64,000 bases of DNA from Luteococcus peritonei (lineage in GTDB: Bacteria; Actinomycetota; Actinomycetes; Propionibacteriales; Propionibacteriaceae): the NCBI RefSeq assembly GCF_039526385.1, contig NZ_BAAAIX010000007.1:186001-250000 (forward strand). The letters are read 5' to 3'. Of the stretch, positions 53,703-61,587 are shown piece by piece; position 1 is the first letter of the stretch; each line of letters begins with the position of its first letter. The notes under the pieces were generated by a model, which was given only the letters and a program-made list of their open reading frames with translations, made no database searches and was not told the DNA's origin. The position numbers and the translations under genes were made by a program.

Positions 53703-54068
53703 ATGCCCGTGAACCCCTGGCCCAGCGAATGGCTCCGCGGCCTGCTCACCCTCGCCGTGCTGCGGGTGCTAGCCGACGGCCCCACCTATGGCTACGAGAT
53801 CGCCGCTCGTCTCGAGGAGGGTGGTTTCGGCCTGGTCAAGGGAGGCTCGCTCTACCCGCTGCTGAGTCGCCTGGAGGTGGCTGGCCATGTCAGCACCGAA
53901 TGGCGCGAGGGGCAGGGCGGACCCGGTCGCAAGTACTTCCTGCTCACCGACCAGGGCCGTCAGGAGTTCACGCGGCAGGCCCAGCAGTGGCGCGACTTCA
54001 GCTCCACCACCGACCACTTCCTGGTGCCCTTCCCCGGCGCCGGGTCCGTCCCCGAGAACGAGGAATGA
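53703..54068 (+). CDS. PadR family transcriptional regulator
   Basis: 121 aa winged-helix repressor. RGLLTLAVLRVLADGPTYGYEIAARLEE (about residues 12-39), KGGSLYPLLSRLEVAGHVSTEW (about 46-67) and GPGRKYFLLTDQGRQEF are the standard PadR-like core. The C-terminus is short, as in the small PadR subgroup. It is translationally coupled (ATGA overlap) to a membrane protein, an arrangement seen where PadR controls an envelope-stress or drug-response membrane partner. The inducer is unknown. Confidence 0.93.
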   Translation: MPVNPWPSEWLRGLLTLAVLRVLADGPTYGYEIAARLEEGGFGLVKGGSLYPLLSRLEVAGHVSTEWREGQGGPGRKYFLLTDQGRQEFTRQAQQWRDFSSTTDHFLVPFPGAGSVPENEE

Positions 54069-54784
54069 CGATGGACAAGACCACCACCCACTGGTTCGAC
54101 GAGATGGTGACCGAGCTGCGCCTGCGCGACGTGCGCGGCGACGCCATCGGCGACGCGGTCGCCGAGGTGGAGAGCCACTGCCAGGAGGCGGGCGAGACGC
54201 CGCAGGAGATGTTCGGTGATCCTCGTGACTACGCGCGTCGGCTCGCCTTCCCCGAGCAGCAGATGGTGACCCGCAGCGCGGGGCAGTGGCTGGCGCTGCT
54301 GGCCCCGATGCTGCTGGGCGGCCTGGGCCTGTTGCTGGCCGGTCCCACCGGCTCCGCGCTGGCTGCCGGGCGCGACGTGCAGGTCAGCTGGGGTGAGCTC
54401 GCCTCGCTGCTGCTGATGTGCCTGTTCGCGGCCGGCGTGGTGCGCTGGACCCATGCCATCGTCCAGCAGCGGCTGCGCGGCATCCTCTTCTTCACCGGCG
54501 CCGTGACCGTGGCCGCCATGCTTCCCCCCATCCTGCTCACCAGCGTCGCCGTGCGGCTGCCGGTGACCGTGGCCGCAGTTCTCGCCATCGCCCTGCAGCT
54601 GGCCTGCCTGGTGGGGATGTACCGCCGCATGGACGACTGGGATGACCCGCTGGTGGATCCCCGTGGCTCGACCAGCCCGGTGGACCGGCACCCGGCCGTG
54701 AGCCGCGCCATGATCCGCCTGCTGCCCTGGATGTTCCCGGTGGCGGCCGCGGTCTTCGCGCTGATGGCCTGGGTGGTGGGCTGA
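54065..54784 (+). CDS. PadR-associated membrane protein (HAAS/DUF1700-like N-terminus)
   Basis: 239 aa. ATG overlaps the padR stop; a second ATG lies 6 nt downstream. The N-terminal cytoplasmic domain (about residues 1-65) reads FDEMVTELRLRDVRGDAIGDAVAEVESHC...FGDPRDYARRLAFP, a HAAS/DUF1700-type helical domain found next to PadR regulators. Five or six hydrophobic segments follow (about 75-100, 108-128, 135-155, 160-180, 215-238). The function is unknown; the domain and the coupling suggest it signals with or is controlled by PadR. Confidence 0.8.
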   Translation: MTMDKTTTHWFDEMVTELRLRDVRGDAIGDAVAEVESHCQEAGETPQEMFGDPRDYARRLAFPEQQMVTRSAGQWLALLAPMLLGGLGLLLAGPTGSALAAGRDVQVSWGELASLLLMCLFAAGVVRWTHAIVQQRLRGILFFTGAVTVAAMLPPILLTSVAVRLPVTVAAVLAIALQLACLVGMYRRMDDWDDPLVDPRGSTSPVDRHPAVSRAMIRLLPWMFPVAAAVFALMAWVVG

Positions 54785-54840
54785 GCCGGCGGATGCCGTC
54801 CACCCGTCGTCGTGGGAGGACTGCCGCTCCGGCAGGCGAG

Positions 54841-54880
54841 TAGCGTGGCGACGGCCCCATCGGTCGGCAGAGGAGAAGAC
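54841..54880 (+). promoter_or_regulatory. Candidate promoter and RBS of the SGNH hydrolase gene
   Basis: TAGCGT (54841-54846) could serve as a -10, with a leader of about 28 nt. AGGAG (54871-54875) lies 5 nt before the GTG and fixes the start at 54881 rather than the longer in-frame start at 54812. Confidence 0.4.
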
Positions 54881-55687
54881 GTGAAGACCTGGCAGCGCTA
54901 CGTGGCGATCGGCGACTCCTTCAGTGAGGGGATGTGCGACCCCGATCCCAGCCGCGAGAACTCCTACCTGGGCTGGACTGACCGGCTGGCCCACCTGCTC
55001 GCCGCAGACGCGCGTGAGGCGGGCCATGATCTGGCCTATGCCAACCTCGCCATCCGCGGCCGGCTGCTCGACGACATCCTGGGACGCCAGCTCCCGCTCG
55101 CGCTGGAGCTCAAGCCCGACCTGGTCAGCCTGGTGGGTGGCGGCAACGACGTGCTGCGCCCCGGTTCCGACGTCGACGCGCTCTCGCAGCGGATGGAGCA
55201 GGCCGTGGTGCAGCTGCGCAGCGCCGGCATCGACGTGCTGATGGCCACCCCCACGGACCCGAAGGAGGCGCCGCTGCTGCGCGCCACCCGGTCGCGCTGC
55301 GCCATCTACCTCGCGAATCTGCACACCATTGCCCGGCGCCACGGCTGCGCCCTGGTGGACCAGTGGGGCCTGGACGAGATCAAGGACTGGCGGATGTGGG
55401 CCGAGGACCGGCTGCACATGACCCCCGAGGGGCACGTCCGGGTGGCGCTGGCGGCCTACGAGGCGCTCGGCGGCGACCCCTCGGACCGGCCCGAGGCGCT
55501 GCCGCCCGCCGCGCCCGTGGGACGCGCCCAGTGGCTGCGCGAGAACGCCCAGTGGGCCCGCGAGTACGTGCGCCCGTGGGTGCACCGCCGCCTCACCGGC
55601 CGCTCCTCGGGCGACGGGCTCAGCGCCAAGCGGCCCGAGCTGGTGGTCGTCGATCCCGACGAGCAGCTGCCCACCCCGCGCTTCTGA
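54881..55687 (+). CDS. SGNH/GDSL-family hydrolase
   Basis: 268 aa esterase/lipase-type hydrolase without a signal peptide, so probably cytoplasmic. Block I AIGDSFSEG has the nucleophile Ser12; block II glycine lies in YANLAIRGRLLDDI (about residues 57-70); block III is GGGNDVLRPGS (about 87-97). Block V Asp and His lie in EDRLHMTPEGHVRVA (about 175-189). The C-terminal 60 residues (Trp/Arg-rich then polar) extend beyond the core domain. The substrate is unknown. It is convergent with the SDR gene. Confidence 0.88.
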   Translation: MKTWQRYVAIGDSFSEGMCDPDPSRENSYLGWTDRLAHLLAADAREAGHDLAYANLAIRGRLLDDILGRQLPLALELKPDLVSLVGGGNDVLRPGSDVDALSQRMEQAVVQLRSAGIDVLMATPTDPKEAPLLRATRSRCAIYLANLHTIARRHGCALVDQWGLDEIKDWRMWAEDRLHMTPEGHVRVALAAYEALGGDPSDRPEALPPAAPVGRAQWLRENAQWAREYVRPWVHRRLTGRSSGDGLSAKRPELVVVDPDEQLPTPRF

Positions 55688-55716
55688 GCGAGGGGCCGGC
55701 CGCCCGGACGCTCCGT

Positions 55717-56469
55717 TCAGCCCTCGCGGTGCACCTTGTGGTTGGCGGCCTGGGCGCGGGGACGAACCACCATCCGGTCGACGTTCACGTGCGCCGGCCG
55801 CGAGGCCATCCAGCCGATGCACTCGGCGATGTCCTCGGCCACCAGCGGCTCCGCGACGCCGGCGTAGACCGCGTCCGCCCTGGCCTGGTCGCCGTGGAAG
55901 CGGGTCAGGCTGAACTCCTCGGTGCGCACCATGCCGGGGGAGACCTCGCAGACCCGTACCGGGCGGGCCACCAGTTCCAGGCGCAGCGCACCCACCATCG
56001 AGCGCTCGGCCGACTTGGCACCGCAGTACCCGGCGCCGCCCTCGTAGGGCGCCTCGGCGGCGGTCGAGGTGACGAAGACCACGGTGCCGGCTGCTGACTC
56101 CAGGGCGGGCAGCAGGGCCTTGGTCACCCGGGCGGTGCCGAGCACATTGGTGGCGAACATGGTCTGCCAGGCCGCCAGGTCGGCCTCGGCCAGCGGCTCC
56201 TGGCCCACGGCGCCGCCCGCATTGTTGACCAGCAGGTCGAGCCGCTCGCCGACCGTCTCGCGCAGCGCGGCCACGTCCTCGTCGCTGGTGATGTCGCAGG
56301 TCACGGCGGTACCGCCCAGCTCCTCGGCCAGCGCCTGGATGCGCTCGGAGCGACGGGCGGCCAGCAGCAGGCGGTAGCCCTGGCCGGCCAGCTGGCGGGC
56401 GGTGGCGGCCCCGATGCCGGAGCTGGCCCCGGTGACGACGGCCAAGGGTGAAGGGGTTTCGGTGCTCAT
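55717..56469 (-). CDS. Short-chain dehydrogenase/reductase
   Basis: 250 aa classical SDR. TGASSGIG cofactor site (about residues 14-21), LVNNAGGAVG, catalytic Ser in FVTSTAAEAPYE and YCGAKSAE (Tyr-x-x-x-Lys); SPGMVRTEEFSLTRFHGD is typical of the YdfG/serine 3-dehydrogenase-like subgroup that acts on small hydroxy acids. The in-frame ATG giving MSTETP is chosen; a longer start adds 15 residues with no better RBS. It lies divergently beside gpmA with no functional link I can see. Confidence 0.88.
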   Translation of the reverse strand: MSTETPSPLAVVTGASSGIGAATARQLAGQGYRLLLAARRSERIQALAEELGGTAVTCDITSDEDVAALRETVGERLDLLVNNAGGAVGQEPLAEADLAAWQTMFATNVLGTARVTKALLPALESAAGTVVFVTSTAAEAPYEGGAGYCGAKSAERSMVGALRLELVARPVRVCEVSPGMVRTEEFSLTRFHGDQARADAVYAGVAEPLVAEDIAECIGWMASRPAHVNVDRMVVRPRAQAANHKVHREG

Positions 56470-56543
56470 GGGCCGATTCTTCCACCCGCGTCCGTCAACC
56501 GGATGCTCGCCCACCCACCCCTGTCCTCAGGCGGTGCGCTCGC

Positions 56544-56556
56544 TAGAGTTGGGGGC
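56544..56556 (+). promoter_or_regulatory. Candidate leaderless -10 for gpmA
   Basis: TAGAGT (56544-56549) lies 7 nt before the ATG. The intervening TGGGGGC could instead serve as a poor RBS; the -35 is weak (CTGTCC). Confidence 0.4.
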
Positions 56557-57309
56557 ATGACCTACAAGCTGATCCTGCTCCGCCACGGCGAGAGCGAGTG
56601 GAACCAGAAGAACCTGTTCACTGGCTGGGTGGACGTCGACATCAACGAGAAGGGCGTCGCGGAGGCCAAGCGTGGCGCGGAGCTGCTGAAGTCCGAGGAT
56701 CTGCTCCCCGACAAGCTGCACACCTCGCTGCTGCGTCGCGCGATCCACACCGCCTACCTGGCGCTGGACGGCTGCGACCGCCACTGGATCCCGGTGGAGC
56801 GCAGCTGGCGTCTCAACGAGCGCCACTACGGCGGCCTGCAGGGACTGGACAAGGCCGAGACCCTGGAGAAGTACGGCGAGGAGCAGTTCATGCTCTGGCG
56901 CCGCAGCTACGACACCCCGCCGCCCGTGCTGGACAAGGACGGCGAGTACTCGCAGTTCAACGACCCGCGCTATGCCGACATCGCCGAGGACGAGCGTCCG
57001 CAGACCGAGTGCCTCAAGGACGTCGTGGCCCGCATGCTCCCCTACTGGGAGAGCAACATCAAGCCCGACCTGGCCGAGGGCAAGACCGTCCTGGTGACCG
57101 CGCACGGCAACTCGCTGCGCGCGCTGGTCAAGCACCTGGACAAGATCTCCGACTCCGACATCGCCGGGCTGAACATCCCCACCGGCATCCCGCTCTACTA
57201 CGAGCTGGACGACAACTTCGAGCCCGTCACCCCCGGTGGCCGCTACCTGGATCCGGAGGCCGCCAAGGCCTCGATCGAGGCGGTCAAGAACCAGGGCAAG
57301 AAGAAGTGA
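56557..57309 (+). CDS. gpmA: 2,3-bisphosphoglycerate-dependent phosphoglycerate mutase
   Basis: Interconverts 3- and 2-phosphoglycerate in glycolysis/gluconeogenesis. 250 aa, standard length. It shows the phosphohistidine motif LLRHGESEWNQKNLFTGW (His10), RAIHTAYLALD, the ERHYGGLQGLDKAET-type segment (here RLNERHYGGLQGLDKAE) and VTAHGNSLRALVKHLDKIS with the second catalytic His. A Lys-rich C-terminal tail is present. Same neighbourhood as in mycobacteria, where gpm1 precedes senX3-regX3; here phoU lies between. Confidence 0.96.
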   Translation: MTYKLILLRHGESEWNQKNLFTGWVDVDINEKGVAEAKRGAELLKSEDLLPDKLHTSLLRRAIHTAYLALDGCDRHWIPVERSWRLNERHYGGLQGLDKAETLEKYGEEQFMLWRRSYDTPPPVLDKDGEYSQFNDPRYADIAEDERPQTECLKDVVARMLPYWESNIKPDLAEGKTVLVTAHGNSLRALVKHLDKISDSDIAGLNIPTGIPLYYELDDNFEPVTPGGRYLDPEAAKASIEAVKNQGKKK

Positions 57310-57335
57310 GCCGGCGCGGCTGAGCCGCGACGCCA

Positions 57336-57369
57336 AGGAACCCGGTCCCCATCAGGGGGCCGGGCTCCT
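57336..57369. terminator. Terminator between convergent gpmA and phoU
   Basis: CCCGGTCCCC (57341-57350) pairs with GGGGGCCGGG (57355-57364, one G-T pair) around ATCA; outer AGGA/TCCT bases extend it. TGTCTGTCTGG follows on the plus strand. Confidence 0.78.
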
Positions 57370-57405
57370 GTCTGTCTGGTGCGCGGGGCTGTCGGGCGCC
57401 AGGGA

Positions 57406-58071
57406 TCAGGCGTTGGGCCAGTTCTCGCCCTCGGGGGCCTCGCCGGTGATCAAGTAGATGATGCGACGGCCCATCGCCACCGAGTGGTCGGCGATGCGCT
57501 CGTAGTAGCGGCCCAGCAGGGCGGCGTCGACGGCCTTCTCCACGCCGTGCGGCCAGTCGTCGGCCAGCAGCATGGTGAACTGCTGGCGGCGCAGGTCGTC
57601 CATCTCCTCGTCGTGCTCGGCCAGCTTGCTGGCCTCCTCGACGTCGCGCTGGCTCAGCGTGGTGCCGGCGGAGGCGATCATGTGGTCGGCCACCTCGGCC
57701 ATGCGGGTGAAGTTGGCCACCAGGTCGTCGGGCACGGCGTGCTCGGGGTAGCGCAGCCGGGCGATCTTCGCGACGTGCGCGGCCAGGTCTCCCATCCGGG
57801 CCAGCTCGAAGACCATCCGCAGCGCGGCGACGATGGTGCGCAGCTCACCGGCCACCGGCGCCTGGCGGGCCAGCAGCTGGAAGCACTGCTTCTCGATCTC
57901 CTCGTGCATCACGTCGAGGCGGGTGTCGTCGGCGATCACGCGCTCGGCGATCCGCAGGTCCGCGTTCAGCAGCGCCTCGGTGGCGTCATGGACCGCGATG
58001 CGCACGTTGCTGTTCATGCTGACCAGCTGGTCGACGACGTTGTTCAGTTCTTCGTGGTAGTTCTCGCGCAC
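57406..58071 (-). CDS. phoU: Phosphate uptake/signalling regulator PhoU
   Basis: 221 aa, two three-helix PhoU repeats. MRENYHEELNNVVDQLVSMNSNVRIAVHDATEALL is the first helix pair. The acidic metal-binding signatures are ALRMVFELARMGDLAAHVAKIA (about residues 87-108) and LLGRYYERIADHSVAMGRRIIY (about 183-204). It links the phosphate transporter Pst to the SenX3/RegX3 system, keeping it off when phosphate is sufficient. The GTG start has AAGGAA upstream. Divergent from senX3. Confidence 0.95.
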   Translation of the reverse strand: MRENYHEELNNVVDQLVSMNSNVRIAVHDATEALLNADLRIAERVIADDTRLDVMHEEIEKQCFQLLARQAPVAGELRTIVAALRMVFELARMGDLAAHVAKIARLRYPEHAVPDDLVANFTRMAEVADHMIASAGTTLSQRDVEEASKLAEHDEEMDDLRRQQFTMLLADDWPHGVEKAVDAALLGRYYERIADHSVAMGRRIIYLITGEAPEGENWPNA

Positions 58072-58134
58072 TGGGTTTCCTTGTTCGAGGGAGGTGCGGC
58101 AGACGCCTGGCTGTCGATCCTGCCACCTCGGGAG

Positions 58135-58243
58135 GGCAGGTACCTGCCAAGACGCTAGGTTTCGACGGAAGACTGCCAGCAGCCTGAGAGTAACGCCGAG
58201 GTGAACGTTCGGGAAATGGTTTCCCGAGGGACCTTGGGGTCCG
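58135..58243. promoter_or_regulatory. phoU-senX3 divergent control region with several inverted repeats
   Basis: Minus strand: -10 TAGCGT (58157-58152) for phoU, with GTTCACC (58206-58200) followed by an imperfect GTTACTC about 11 nt further on, like a PHO box, about 45 nt upstream of the -10. Perfect palindromes: GGCAGGTACCTGCC (58135-58148) at the phoU start, GAACGTTC (58203-58210), CGGGAAATGGTTTCCCG (58210-58226), and GGACC/GGTCC further on. RegX3 is the obvious candidate regulator. Confidence 0.5.
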
Positions 58244-58268
58244 GGGAGCCGGGCCCACCGGCGGGTCC

Positions 58269-58280
58269 TATGCTGGTCCG
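58269..58280 (+). promoter_or_regulatory. Candidate leaderless -10 for senX3
   Basis: TATGCT (58269-58274) lies 6 nt before GTG 58281. If transcription starts at that G, the GTG and not the adjacent ATG (58284) is the start codon. Confidence 0.45.
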
Positions 58281-59486
58281 GTGATGCAAACCGCGCTCTG
58301 GGCAGGACTCGGGCTGCTGCTCGGAATCGCCCTCGGAGCAGGGGTGATGATCTGGTGGCACCGCGAGGTGAACCGCCACGCCGAGGTCCCACAGCCAGAG
58401 CCCACCCAGCCCGTCGAGGCCAGCCCGCAACTGGTGGAGATGGTGGACCTGCTGCGCTCGGCCGCCATGCTGGTGGGCCCCCATGACGAGGTGCTGCACT
58501 CCAACCCGCAGGCCCGTCACCTGGGCCTGTGCCGGGGTGACCGGGTGGTGGTGACGCAGGTGCTGCACCGGATCCGCGAGGTGCGCCGGCTGGGTGAGAC
58601 CACCGTCTTCGACACCGAGGTGGCCCGCGGCCCCGGCGCCCCGACCCTGCACCTCAACGTGCGCATCTCGCCGCTCAGCGACGCCACGCTGATGGTGCTG
58701 GTGGAGGACCGCACCCCGCTGCTGCGGGTGGACGAGACCCGCCGCGACTTCGTCGCCAACGTGGGTCACGAGCTCAAGACCCCGATCGGCGCCATCCAGC
58801 TGCTCAGCGAGGCCGTCGAGCAGGCCGCCGACGATCCCGACGCGGTGCGCCACTTCGTGGGCCGGATGCACACCGAGAGCGTGCGGCTGGGGGAGCTGGT
58901 CACCCAGATCATCGACCTCTCGCGGCTGCAGTCCGACGACCCGATGCTGCGTGCCGAACCCCTCGAGGTGGCCGACCTGGTGGACCACGCCGTGCAGAAC
59001 GCCCGCGAGATGGGCAGTCGGCGCAAGGTCAACCTGGTGCGCGTCGACGCCCCCGAGCCGGTCGAGGTGCTGGGCGACGAGCACCAGCTGGTGGACGCGC
59101 TCACCAACCTGGTGACCAATGCCATCGTCTACTCCGATCCCGGCGCCCGGGTGGCGATCAGCACCGCCCTGGTGGACGAGGCCGGCGAGCAGTGGGTGGA
59201 GGTCAGCGTCGCCGACAACGGCATCGGCATCAGCCCGGAGAACCAGGAGCGCATCTTCGAGCGCTTCTACCGGGTGGACTACGGCCGCAGCCGGGAGCAC
59301 GGCGGCACCGGGCTGGGGCTGTCCATCGTCAAGCACATCTGCGCCGTGCACGGCGGGTCGGTGAACGTCTGGAGCAAGCTGGGCCAGGGGTCCACCTTCA
59401 CCGTGCGCCTGCCGCGCCACGAGCACACCGCCGTCCAGACGGCCCTCCTCCCGGGGGCCGAGCACACCCTAGAGAGGCAGCCATGA
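58281..59486 (+). CDS. senX3: Phosphate-responsive sensor histidine kinase SenX3/PhoR
   Basis: 401 aa. One N-terminal membrane helix (about residues 5-26; a second is weak), then a PAS-like domain (about 50-145) with AAMLVGPHDEVLHSNPQARHLGL. The HisKA H-box VGHELKTPIGAIQLL follows (His163). The ATPase domain has N-box LTNLVTNAIVYSDPG, ADNGIGISPENQERIFERFYRVD and GGTGLGLSIVKHI. It phosphorylates RegX3 when phosphate is low. The stop overlaps the regX3 ATG (ATGA). The C-terminus is slightly extended. Confidence 0.94.
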   Translation: MMQTALWAGLGLLLGIALGAGVMIWWHREVNRHAEVPQPEPTQPVEASPQLVEMVDLLRSAAMLVGPHDEVLHSNPQARHLGLCRGDRVVVTQVLHRIREVRRLGETTVFDTEVARGPGAPTLHLNVRISPLSDATLMVLVEDRTPLLRVDETRRDFVANVGHELKTPIGAIQLLSEAVEQAADDPDAVRHFVGRMHTESVRLGELVTQIIDLSRLQSDDPMLRAEPLEVADLVDHAVQNAREMGSRRKVNLVRVDAPEPVEVLGDEHQLVDALTNLVTNAIVYSDPGARVAISTALVDEAGEQWVEVSVADNGIGISPENQERIFERFYRVDYGRSREHGGTGLGLSIVKHICAVHGGSVNVWSKLGQGSTFTVRLPRHEHTAVQTALLPGAEHTLERQP

Positions 59487-60160
59487 CCCGCGTTCTGATC
59501 ATCGAGGACGAGGACTCCTACCGCGAGGCCACCGCCTTCATGCTCCGCAAGGAGGGCTTCGAGGTCTCCGAGGCCCCGGACGGGGCTCGCGGCATCGGGG
59601 AGTTCGAGCGCACCGGCGCCGACCTGGTGCTGCTGGACCTCATGTTGCCCGGCATGCCCGGCACCGAGGTCTGCCGCCAGCTGCGCTCACGCAGCAACGT
59701 GCCGATCATCATGGTCACCGCCCGCGACTCCGAGATCGACAAGGTGGTGGGCCTGGAGCTGGGCGCCGACGACTACGTCACCAAGCCGTTCAGCCACCGC
59801 GAGCTGGTGGCCCGGATCCGCGCGGTGCTGCGCCGCGGGCAGGACACCGACCTGCTGCCGGAGCTGATCGAGGCCGGCGGCGTGCGGATGGACGTCGAGC
59901 GCCATGAGGTGACCGTGGACGGGGAGCCCATCCGGCTGGCCCTCAAGGAGTTCGAGCTGCTGGAGCTGCTGCTGCGCAATTCCGGCCGGGTGATGACCCG
60001 CGGCCAGCTGATCGACCGGATCTGGGGCGCCGACTACGTGGGAGACACCAAGACGCTGGACGTGCACGTGAAGCGGCTGCGCGCCAAGATCGAGCGCGAT
60101 CCCTCCAATCCGGTGCTGCTGGTGACGGTGCGCGGCCTGGGCTACAAGTTCGAGGCCTGA
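59483..60160 (+). CDS. regX3: Phosphate-response regulator RegX3 (OmpR/PhoB type)
   Basis: 225 aa. Receiver domain with acidic pocket EDED (residues 8-11), phosphoacceptor Asp52 (LLDLMLPG), Thr and Lys in MVTARD and YVTKPFSHRELVARI. The C-terminal winged helix spans about 130-225 with EFELLELLLRNSGRVMTRGQL and GDTKTLDVHVKRLRAKIE (recognition helix). AGAGAGG upstream of the ATG, which overlaps the senX3 stop. It activates phosphate-starvation genes, probably phoU and its own operon. Confidence 0.95.
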   Translation: MTRVLIIEDEDSYREATAFMLRKEGFEVSEAPDGARGIGEFERTGADLVLLDLMLPGMPGTEVCRQLRSRSNVPIIMVTARDSEIDKVVGLELGADDYVTKPFSHRELVARIRAVLRRGQDTDLLPELIEAGGVRMDVERHEVTVDGEPIRLALKEFELLELLLRNSGRVMTRGQLIDRIWGADYVGDTKTLDVHVKRLRAKIERDPSNPVLLVTVRGLGYKFEA

Positions 60161-60188
60161 CCTGCGCCCGCAGGGGAGCCGGACGCAC

Positions 60189-60222
60189 AGGACCCCGCCG
60201 CGCGACTGCGTGGCGGGGTCCT
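60189..60222. terminator. Terminator between regX3 and the convergent lipoprotein gene
   Basis: AGGACCCCGCC and its perfect complement GGCGGGGTCCT (11 bp) flank a 12-nt loop. It lies 28 nt after regX3 and 20 nt after the end of the opposing gene, so it can serve both. Confidence 0.75.
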
Positions 60223-60242
60223 GACGGTTCCGGGCGCCGGGC

Positions 60243-60737
60243 TCAGTTCTGGCCGGCGGGGCTGGCCGATGCGAAGCCTGCCGCCTCCGCATCCAGCACG
60301 GGGACGGTGAGGGTGAGCGGCTGGGCCTGGGCGAAGGTCAGGCTCACCTGGGCCATGCCGCCGGGGCGCACGTCGCCCTTGACGGTGATGTTCGAGTCGG
60401 CCAGGTTCACCGTGCGGCCGGCGGGCAGCTTCAGCTGGCCCTTCGTGCCCAGCGTGAGCGGCTTGCCTGGATCGCTGTTCTCCTGGAGGGCGACGCCGGC
60501 CACCTGGGAGAGCGAGTCGTCCTGGGCCGCGATCAGGCTGCCGGCCAGGTGCATGGTGCTGCCCTCGCTGATCACCATCAGGTTGCGCACCTTGACGCCC
60601 GGGGCGTCGGTCTGGACGCCGGCGGCCGGCTGGTACGGCTCGAGGGTCTCGTAGTTGGCGCAGCCGGCGAGGCCGAGACCGGCCAGTGCGACGGCAGCGA
60701 CGGCGACGCGGGACAGGCGGAGGGCAGGCATGCTCAT
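60243..60737 (-). CDS. Copper-chaperone-like/DR1885-type lipoprotein, unknown role
   Basis: 164 aa lipoprotein. Signal peptide with lipobox LAGC (Cys about residue 26), then a beta-sandwich-like domain: VKVRNLMVISEGSTMHLAGSLIA, VNLADSNITVKGDVRPGGMAQVSLTFAQAQPLTLTVPVL. The pattern recalls small actinobacterial lipoproteins of the DUF461/PCuAC-like group, but the copper-binding His/Met motif is incomplete, so I make no metal claim. Such genes sit near carD in several actinobacteria (recalled). AAGGAA lies upstream of ATG 60737, with a candidate -10 TAGTCT at 60778-60773. Confidence 0.75.
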   Translation of the reverse strand: MSMPALRLSRVAVAAVALAGLGLAGCANYETLEPYQPAAGVQTDAPGVKVRNLMVISEGSTMHLAGSLIAAQDDSLSQVAGVALQENSDPGKPLTLGTKGQLKLPAGRTVNLADSNITVKGDVRPGGMAQVSLTFAQAQPLTLTVPVLDAEAAGFASASPAGQN

Positions 60738-60955
60738 CGTCAGAAGTTCCTTTTCGGTGTCCGGATGAGCACAGACTAGCCATTTTCCCGACGCGGCGCC
60801 TGCCCGCCCGCCGTGCCGGCCGGCCCGGTTCTCGCGCTGGTCAGGGCCCGATTGGCCGCGCCCGGGTGCGCCCCTCGGGCGCTCCGCCACTGGCGGGAGC
60901 TTTGCTTTCGGTCCTGACTAGGAAGGACGCCCTGAGGCTCAGCTGAGGAGCGTGC

Positions 60956-60978
60956 TAGAATAGGGCTTGGGAAAGGGG
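60956..60978 (+). promoter_or_regulatory. carD promoter -10 and RBS
   Basis: TAGAAT (60956-60961) gives a start near 60968; GGGAAAGGGG (60969-60978) is the RBS 8 nt before the ATG. Upstream, 60779-60950 contains GC-rich sequence in which I see nothing else definite. Confidence 0.5.
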
Positions 60979-60986
60979 TCAAACAT

Positions 60987-61472
60987 ATGACTTTCACGGT
61001 CGGAGAAACGGTGGTGTACCCCAATCATGGGGCTGCTGTCATCGAGGACATCGAAACCCGCAAGATCAAGGGTGAGGACAAGCTCTACCTGGTGCTGAGG
61101 ATCATCGGCCAGACGGACCTGGTGGTGAGGGTGCCGGCGTGCAACCTCGACCTGGTCGGGGTGCGCGACGTGGTCGACGCCGACGGTCTGGAGAAGGTCT
61201 TCTCCGTGCTGCGGGCACCGCACACCGAGGAGCCCACCAACTGGTCGCGCCGGTACAAGGCCAACCTGGAGAAGCTGCACAGCGGCAATGTCATGAAGGT
61301 CGCCGAGGTGGTTCGCGACCTGTGGCGTCGTGAGAAGGAGCGCGGCCTGTCCGCCGGCGAGAAGCGGATGCTCGCCAAGGCCCGTCAGATCCTGGTCTCC
61401 GAGCTCGCCCTGGCCGAGAAGGTCGAGGAGGACCGCGCCGAGGTCATGCTCGACGAGGTGCTCGCCTCCTGA
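60987..61472 (+). CDS. carD: RNA polymerase-binding transcription factor CarD
   Basis: 161 aa global transcription factor that stabilises the open promoter complex. The N-terminal Tudor-like RNA-polymerase-interacting domain (about residues 1-55) has FTVGETVVYPNHGAAVIEDIE. The C-terminal helical DNA-binding domain (about 65-161) holds the conserved tryptophan (TNWSRRYKANLEKL, Trp86, equal to M. tuberculosis Trp85) that wedges into the -10 junction. Length and sequence match mycobacterial CarD. Followed by a terminator, then ispD-ispF, the order common in actinobacteria. Confidence 0.97.
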   Translation: MTFTVGETVVYPNHGAAVIEDIETRKIKGEDKLYLVLRIIGQTDLVVRVPACNLDLVGVRDVVDADGLEKVFSVLRAPHTEEPTNWSRRYKANLEKLHSGNVMKVAEVVRDLWRREKERGLSAGEKRMLAKARQILVSELALAEKVEEDRAEVMLDEVLAS

Positions 61473-61496
61473 GCCCCTGGCTCTGCTGACATCTGG

Positions 61497-61523
61497 TCGC
61501 CCCCGCCGTCATGGCGGGGGCGA
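61497..61523 (+). terminator. Terminator after carD
   Basis: TCGCCCCCGCC and its perfect complement around GTCAT (11-bp stem), followed by TCGTCGTCTCC. It separates carD from ispD. Confidence 0.8.
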
Positions 61524-61574
61524 TCGTCGTCTCCGGGCCCTCGGTGCACGGCACCCCCGCCCGGGGAGCGCTGG

Positions 61575-61587
61575 CATACTGGCCGCC
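61575..61587 (+). promoter_or_regulatory. Candidate leaderless -10 for ispD
   Basis: CATACT (61575-61580) is 7 nt before the ATG at 61588; there is no RBS. Confidence 0.4.
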
